A stretch of DNA of 8,871 nucleotides from Coriobacteriales bacterium (GTDB lineage Bacteria; Actinomycetota; Coriobacteriia; Coriobacteriales; UBA8131): the NCBI GenBank assembly GCA_031268525.1, contig JAIRXA010000180.1:1-8871 (forward strand). The letters run 5' to 3'. A model generated the notes under the pieces. The model saw only the letters and a program-made list of their open reading frames with translations, did not search any database and was not told the origin of the DNA. Shown here one piece after another: positions 5,518 through 8,871 of this stretch. How positions within the stretch are numbered: the first letter of the stretch is position 1; each line of letters begins with the position of its first letter. A program made the translations under genes and the position numbers.

Positions 5518-6213
5518 CTAGAGCTTCACGGCAATGCGACGGCTCACAAGCAGCACCACGCTGGCAAGTACCAGACAGGCGAGCGCAAGGAGCAGACAGG
5601 TGATGAATGATACGGTTGAGGCGAGCGTCGCGTCCCAGACATAACCGGTCACCAGCGCGGCTACCCCATTCAGATACAACAAGGTGCCCCCTGCCCACGG
5701 CAGAAGAAAGAGGAACAGGCTCGCACCCACTGCCGTCGTCAGGCAAGCCGACCACACGCGACGCAGCTGATAGCCAAGAATGATGAACCACCCCGCGATG
5801 AAACAGAGGCAGTCACTGAGGGCAATCGCTACCAGCTCAGGTACACCAACAACCGTGGGCCCGGATGCGTTCAGCAGACCGAGAACCACCGCCGCACACC
5901 CAGATACCAATGCAAGGCCGACCGAGATCGTGCCTGCGGCGCCCAGAAGCGCGACAGCATGTTGACGCCGCGTAAGACCAAAGCCGAGCATCGTCTCCAG
6001 ATACAGGGGCATGATTGTTCCGAGCACCAGCATGAGGACACTCGATATACTTTGCCAGAGCGAAACTTCGAGGTCTGTCATATCTGCAAGTAGCTCGCCC
6101 ACCACATCCAAACCCCAGGTCGCCAATCCGATAAACACGCTTACGGTGGCCACAAACATCAGTATCGAAGCTGCCATGCTGCGCAGATAATGACCATATG
6201 CCTTAAGCGTCAT
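5518..6213 (-). CDS. ABC transporter permease, six transmembrane helices
   Basis: The 231-residue protein is almost wholly hydrophobic, with six predicted helices near residues 14-35, 53-72, 86-112, 126-148, 155-175 and 200-223. The cytoplasmic loop GFGLTRRQH (about 77-85) resembles the G-x-S/T-R-R-Q loop of export-type ABC permeases. It has no other recognisable domain. Its ATG (6213) lies inside the end of the ATPase gene, overlapping it by 11 nt, with GGGG 6 nt upstream, so the two are translationally coupled and form one transporter. In YtrA-type operons such transporters are linked to cell-envelope stress or peptide antibiotic tolerance; the substrate here cannot be read from the sequence. 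The family is poorly conserved in sequence, and the call rests mostly on topology and context. Confidence 0.8.
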   Translation of the reverse strand: MTLKAYGHYLRSMAASILMFVATVSVFIGLATWGLDVVGELLADMTDLEVSLWQSISSVLMLVLGTIMPLYLETMLGFGLTRRQHAVALLGAAGTISVGLALVSGCAAVVLGLLNASGPTVVGVPELVAIALSDCLCFIAGWFIILGYQLRRVWSACLTTAVGASLFLFLLPWAGGTLLYLNGVAALVTGYVWDATLASTVSFITCLLLALACLVLASVVLLVSRRIAVKL

Positions 6214-7081
6214 AGGATTCCCCTTCCTTGAGAGTCAAGGAGATGAAAAGATCAGCAAGAGACTGTCCCTCCTTGCGCAATGTGTCGGCCTCATCGTGGA
6301 GCAACACGCGCCCATCGTCGATGATCAGCACCTCGGAGAACAGGCGCTCCATCTCGCTTATATAGTGGGTCGAGAAGAGTATCGTACGCGGAAATCTCAG
6401 GTAATCGGCCAGCAGCTCGTCGATGAAGAGGTGCCGATAGACGGCATCCATTCCCAGATAAGCCTCGTCAAAAATGCTTAAGGGTGCACGCGAGGCAAGC
6501 CCTATGACGCAACGTAAGGCGGCTCGTTGTCCCTGACTCATCTTTGAGGCCGTTTTCTTCTCGGGGATGTCGAAACGCTTCAGCAAAAACCGCGCGTAGT
6601 CACCATCCCATTGAGGCCTGAACAAGGCGCCCATCTGCAGATACCTGCGTGCTTTATAGGCGTTCATCAGATCATCGGGAGCGTTCTTCAGATAGATGTA
6701 GGAAACGTGTGGCACAATGCTCGTATTCTCAAAGGGGTCTTGGCCGAATACGCGCACTGTGCCAGCACTTGGTTGACGTAAGCCGGCGAGCAAGGCCATA
6801 ATCGAGGTCTTGCCCGCCCCGTTGCGTCCAAACAAACCACAGATTGTGTCACAGGGCAGCCTGAAAGATACCTTGTGCAGGGCGTCTTCCCGCGTGCCGG
6901 GATAGCGCAGACTGACATCGGTGAACTCTATGGCATACCCGGTGTGGCTCGTCTCCGAGCCGGCGCTCGCGCTCTCAGTCAAGGCGCCGCTCGTGTTCAC
7001 AGCGAAGGGCTTGCTCGTGCTCTCAGGGGTACGCTCCGCACCGCATCCAGTCGCCTCCATCATCTCTTCTCTTTCCATCAT
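6203..7081 (-). CDS. ABC transporter ATP-binding protein (YtrB-type operon context)
   Basis: The 292-residue protein carries Walker A GRNGAGKTS (85-93), a signature MSQGQ (181-185, instead of LSGGQ), Walker B LSIFDE (201-206), D-loop-like GMD and the switch His in STHYISE (H239). The usual Q-loop glutamine is not apparent: the segment reads YIYLKNAPDD (128-137). The Pro after the catalytic Glu is Ala. It should power the permease encoded directly downstream. About 48 residues before the ABC fold are Ser/Thr/Glu-rich and probably disordered. The start is uncertain: ATG 7081 overlaps the GntR stop as ATGA, but Met 2, 7 or 8 are also possible, and GGGGGAG sits very close to 7081, which would favour Met 2. 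Regulated by the upstream GntR protein. Confidence 0.9.
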   Translation of the reverse strand: MMEREEMMEATGCGAERTPESTSKPFAVNTSGALTESASAGSETSHTGYAIEFTDVSLRYPGTREDALHKVSFRLPCDTICGLFGRNGAGKTSIMALLAGLRQPSAGTVRVFGQDPFENTSIVPHVSYIYLKNAPDDLMNAYKARRYLQMGALFRPQWDGDYARFLLKRFDIPEKKTASKMSQGQRAALRCVIGLASRAPLSIFDEAYLGMDAVYRHLFIDELLADYLRFPRTILFSTHYISEMERLFSEVLIIDDGRVLLHDEADTLRKEGQSLADLFISLTLKEGESYDA

Positions 7082-7437
7082 CTCTCCCCCATCATTCGCC
7101 CGAGCTCTTCAATACTGATGCCAAGGAGGACGGCTCGCTCCAGAAGCGGTTCGATATATTCAGCTCGAAAGCTCTTCTGATATCGTGTGCGGATACGTTC
7201 GGGTGCTTCGCGGCTCACGTACATCCCAATTCCCCGTCTCTTGTAGATGATGCCCTCATCGAGCAGCAGGCTCACACCTTTGTGGACGGTCACAGGGTTC
7301 ACTCCATAGGTGCTCACCAGCTGGCTGTTTGAGGGTATCTGATCGTCGGGGGCAAGCTCACCCGTGAGTATGGCATCCTCAATGAGCTCCTTGATCTGGA
7401 GGAACAGCGGTCGATCATTATCGAGAGCCTGTCTCAT
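7078..7437 (-). CDS. GntR-family repressor, YtrA subfamily
   Basis: The 119-residue protein opens with PLFLQIKELIEDAILTG, then the winged helix with IPSNSQLVSTYGVNPVTVHKG and IIYKRRGIGMYV (about residues 10-77). A short C-terminal helical part of about 40 residues follows. That short tail, instead of a large ligand domain, is characteristic of the YtrA subfamily, whose genes nearly always precede ABC transporter genes, as here. It probably represses its own operon through the dyad at 7478-7500. Its stop overlaps the ATPase start (ATGA). The ribosome binding site is weak, with GGGAG 12 nt before the ATG. An in-frame stop just upstream excludes a longer form. Confidence 0.92.
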   Translation of the reverse strand: MRQALDNDRPLFLQIKELIEDAILTGELAPDDQIPSNSQLVSTYGVNPVTVHKGVSLLLDEGIIYKRRGIGMYVSREAPERIRTRYQKSFRAEYIEPLLERAVLLGISIEELGRMMGER

Positions 7438-7477
7438 ATTCGCCGTGCGCTCCCATCACAAGGTGTTTCCTTAAGCC

Positions 7478-7500
7478 ATACTGGTCTTATAGTCTAGTAT
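7478..7500. promoter_or_regulatory. Candidate GntR (YtrA-type) operator overlapping the -10 and transcription start
   Basis: The dyad ATACT-N13-AGTAT is centred at 7489, with further symmetric pairs inside (8 of 11 positions pair). Its size and spacing suit YtrA-type GntR dimers. It covers the -10 box and the predicted start of transcription, so binding would repress the operon. Confidence 0.55.
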
Positions 7501-7525
7501 AATACCTAGGAGAGGGATAGGTCAA
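7496..7525 (-). promoter_or_regulatory. Promoter of the GntR-ABC-nuclease operon
   Basis: Minus strand: -35 TTGACC (7520-7525), an 18-bp spacer and -10 TATACT (7496-7501). Transcription should start near 7489, about 50 nt before the GntR ATG. Confidence 0.65.
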
Positions 7526-7565
7526 GGGTGCGGAGAAAACCGAGGTGCTGTGGGGCAAGTCGTCG

Positions 7566-7602
7566 TCTGGGACAGGGGGGACGTTTCCGGGACGCGTGTC
7601 AG
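7566..7602. other. GC-rich segment between kinase and GntR promoter, possible dispersed-repeat remnant
   Basis: The stretch GGGACAGGGGGGACG followed by TTTCCGGGACGCGTGTC is compositionally unlike its surroundings. It resembles, from memory, GGGACAG...TGTCCC-type intergenic repeats seen in several bacteria, but its arms no longer pair well. This is a pattern impression only. Confidence 0.2.
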
Positions 7603-7607
7603 AGAGA

Positions 7608-8871
7608 TCAAAACCTCACCATGAAGCATGTGGACACACCGGGACTGCTACAGACATCGATCTGCCCACCCAGACGCACAACAGCCTCTTTGGCGATGCT
7701 CAAGCCCAGCCCGAAACTTCTGTTGTCGCCGCTTCGCGCGTTGTCAGCCCGGTAGAAACGCTCGAAGATATGCACGAGGTCGTCCTTCGCGATGCCCGGC
7801 CCGCTGTTCTCTACGGCAAAACGTACGGAGTCTTTCTCCGCATGCAGACTCACGTTGATGCTGCCGCCCTCATCCACGTATTTGACGGCGTTTTCAAGCA
7901 GGGCAAAAAAGACCTTGTCGGAAAGCCCCGGCTCCAGAAGGCGCGTTATATGCGGCTCAATGTCTTCGGTAAGTCAAAGATGGCGAGCCTGTAGGGCTGC
8001 GCGTAAGGCGCTCAACGTCGTATGGACCTCCGCACTCAGGTCGATCTGCTCGACGGGACGCGTCGCGCTCTTCTCTTCAATACGCGCAAAGCCGAGAAGT
8101 TCGTCGATCAAGCGTGTCATGCGGTCTGTTCCGATACGCAGGTAGTCGAGCCACTCGCGCTGACTTGCGATGGTCTGCTCCTGATTTGCCAGAAGGGCGT
8201 CGCTGTTGGTGGTGATGATGGCCAGCGGGGTTTTCAGCTCGTGGGAGGCGTCGGCGACAAAGCGGCGCTGCTGCTCCAGTGCCCAAGCGATGGGCTTGAC
8301 GGAACGATTGGCGAGCAACAGACTGCTCGCAAAAATTGCCGCCAGAGCCACCAGACCTATCACAATGAGGGTTATGAGCAGGGTGCGTAGACCCGTTTGC
8401 GATTCGGTAATGTCGAGGAAGCGTATCTGATTGTCTCCGGAGGTGGTGACTACGATTCCATTTGAGGTACCTACGAACGCATGGCTCTCCGCAGAGTTGA
8501 TGGCGTACAGCCATTGTCTGCCGAGCAGTTCGAGCACTGACTCGTCGGGATTCTCCCATGCCTGCGCGGCAGCCTGTTCGTAAGCCTCCCGAGGGAGATC
8601 GAGAAAGGAATCGACGGCGAGGAGGTTTCCGGAGTTGCCGACCGTGACAGAGAAGGCGGGGGCAGACCCCGTTCCGGCCATGGAAAAGACGCTTTCTTCG
8701 TAGACCTCCGCAGCGGTTCCTCCCTCCTGCCCCGGCAAAGGCAAAGACAGAGACGTATCCTCATCGGAGGATGAAACTGAGACACGCGTATCCGCCAACG
8801 CCTCCAGACTTCGCTGATTCTGGGCAAGGATGCTGGCGCTGTTTGCCACATAGACCGCAGTAAACGCCGCA
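7608..8871 (-). pseudogene. Sensor histidine kinase interrupted by an in-frame TGA; N-terminus beyond window
   Basis: The frame enters from the right edge. It gives the end of a first membrane helix (FTAVYVANS), an external sensor segment of about 140 residues without recognisable domain, and a second helix (LLITLIVIGLVALAAIF). Next come a short linker and the H-box FVADASHELKTPL, with the phospho-accepting His encoded at 8241-8243. After ALQARHL the codon at 7976-7974 is TGA. The very next codon continues, in the same frame, with LTEDIEPH and a complete HATPase domain: N-box LLENAVKYV, G1 NSGPGI, F-box FERFYRAD and G2 GLGLSIAKEA, ending at TGA 7608. Without read-through the product would lack its ATPase and be inactive. 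TGA is a normal stop in neighbouring genes, so this is best read as a nonsense-mutated kinase. The response regulator gene would lie beyond 8871. Alternatives are a sequencing error or leaky read-through. Confidence 0.85.

Noticed and set aside
5504..5791. N-terminal extension of the NYN nuclease frame by 96 residues
   Set aside because: It lies fully inside the permease gene in another frame, has no family similarity, and ATG 5503 has a good ribosome binding site.
7974..7976. Selenocysteine codon or UGA recoded as an amino acid
   Set aside because: Histidine kinases have no selenocysteine at this place, no SECIS-like hairpin is evident right after the UGA, and TGA is used as a normal stop by the reductase, GntR and kinase genes here.
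7545..7994. Plus-strand open frame of 149 codons opposite the histidine kinase end
   Set aside because: It is antisense to the conserved HATPase domain; its composition mirrors the kinase codons.

Overview
The window looks like the chromosome of an anaerobic actinobacterium of the class Coriobacteriia, most likely family Eggerthellaceae. The main support is a Tat-exported, lipoprotein-like FAD reductase lying directly downstream of a regulator with about twelve membrane segments and a LuxR-type C-terminal helix-turn-helix, a pairing typical of that family. A perfect Gram-positive/actinobacterial type LexA box also fits. Base composition looks moderate by eye, lower than Eggerthella itself. 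The species cannot be named from the sequence. All recognised genes lie on the minus strand, so transcription runs from high to low coordinates.

Right end (8871 to 7608): a sensor histidine kinase whose N-terminus lies beyond the window. Its reading frame is cut by one in-frame TGA at 7974-7976, exactly between the His-phosphotransfer and ATPase domains. Next (7525 to 4916) is a compact operon: a promoter with an overlapping dyad operator, a YtrA-type GntR repressor, an ABC ATPase (4-nt overlap), a six-helix ABC permease (11-nt overlap) and a YacP/Rae1-like NYN endoribonuclease (14-nt gap). The nuclease gene ends inside a 9-bp tandem repeat, and a hairpin follows.

Middle (4915 to 1164): the 329-base gap 4915-4587 holds the rest of the nonamer repeat, a 10-bp hairpin (4833-4857), an AT-rich inverted repeat (4742-4770), a dyad TCCT-N12-AGGAA (4720-4740) and the ribosome binding site of the LuxR-type regulator. 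It contains no convincing gene. The regulator (4586-3063) is followed by the flavin reductase (2835-1231). Between them (3062-2836) lie a second TCCT-N12-AGGAA dyad and a 16-bp direct repeat. That repeat duplicates the ribosome binding site and start codon and creates a six-codon leader ORF that overlaps the reductase start. This module appears more AT-rich than its flanks (by eye, not computed) and is probably accessory: a membrane sensor-regulator inducing a respiratory or detoxifying reductase with an unknown substrate.

Left end (1230 to 1): the 316-base gap 1230-915 has no gene. It holds a terminator candidate for the reductase (1164-1196), a strong 11-bp hairpin (1082-1112) and a well-formed promoter (TTGACA, 17 bp, TACTAT). 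One perfect LexA box lies in the promoter spacer and a second, near-perfect box lies over the start of transcription. The promoter drives a radical SAM protein of the 'putative DNA modification/repair' family (TIGR03916), which runs off the left edge. Apparent SOS control of this uncharacterised enzyme is the most interesting observation in the window.
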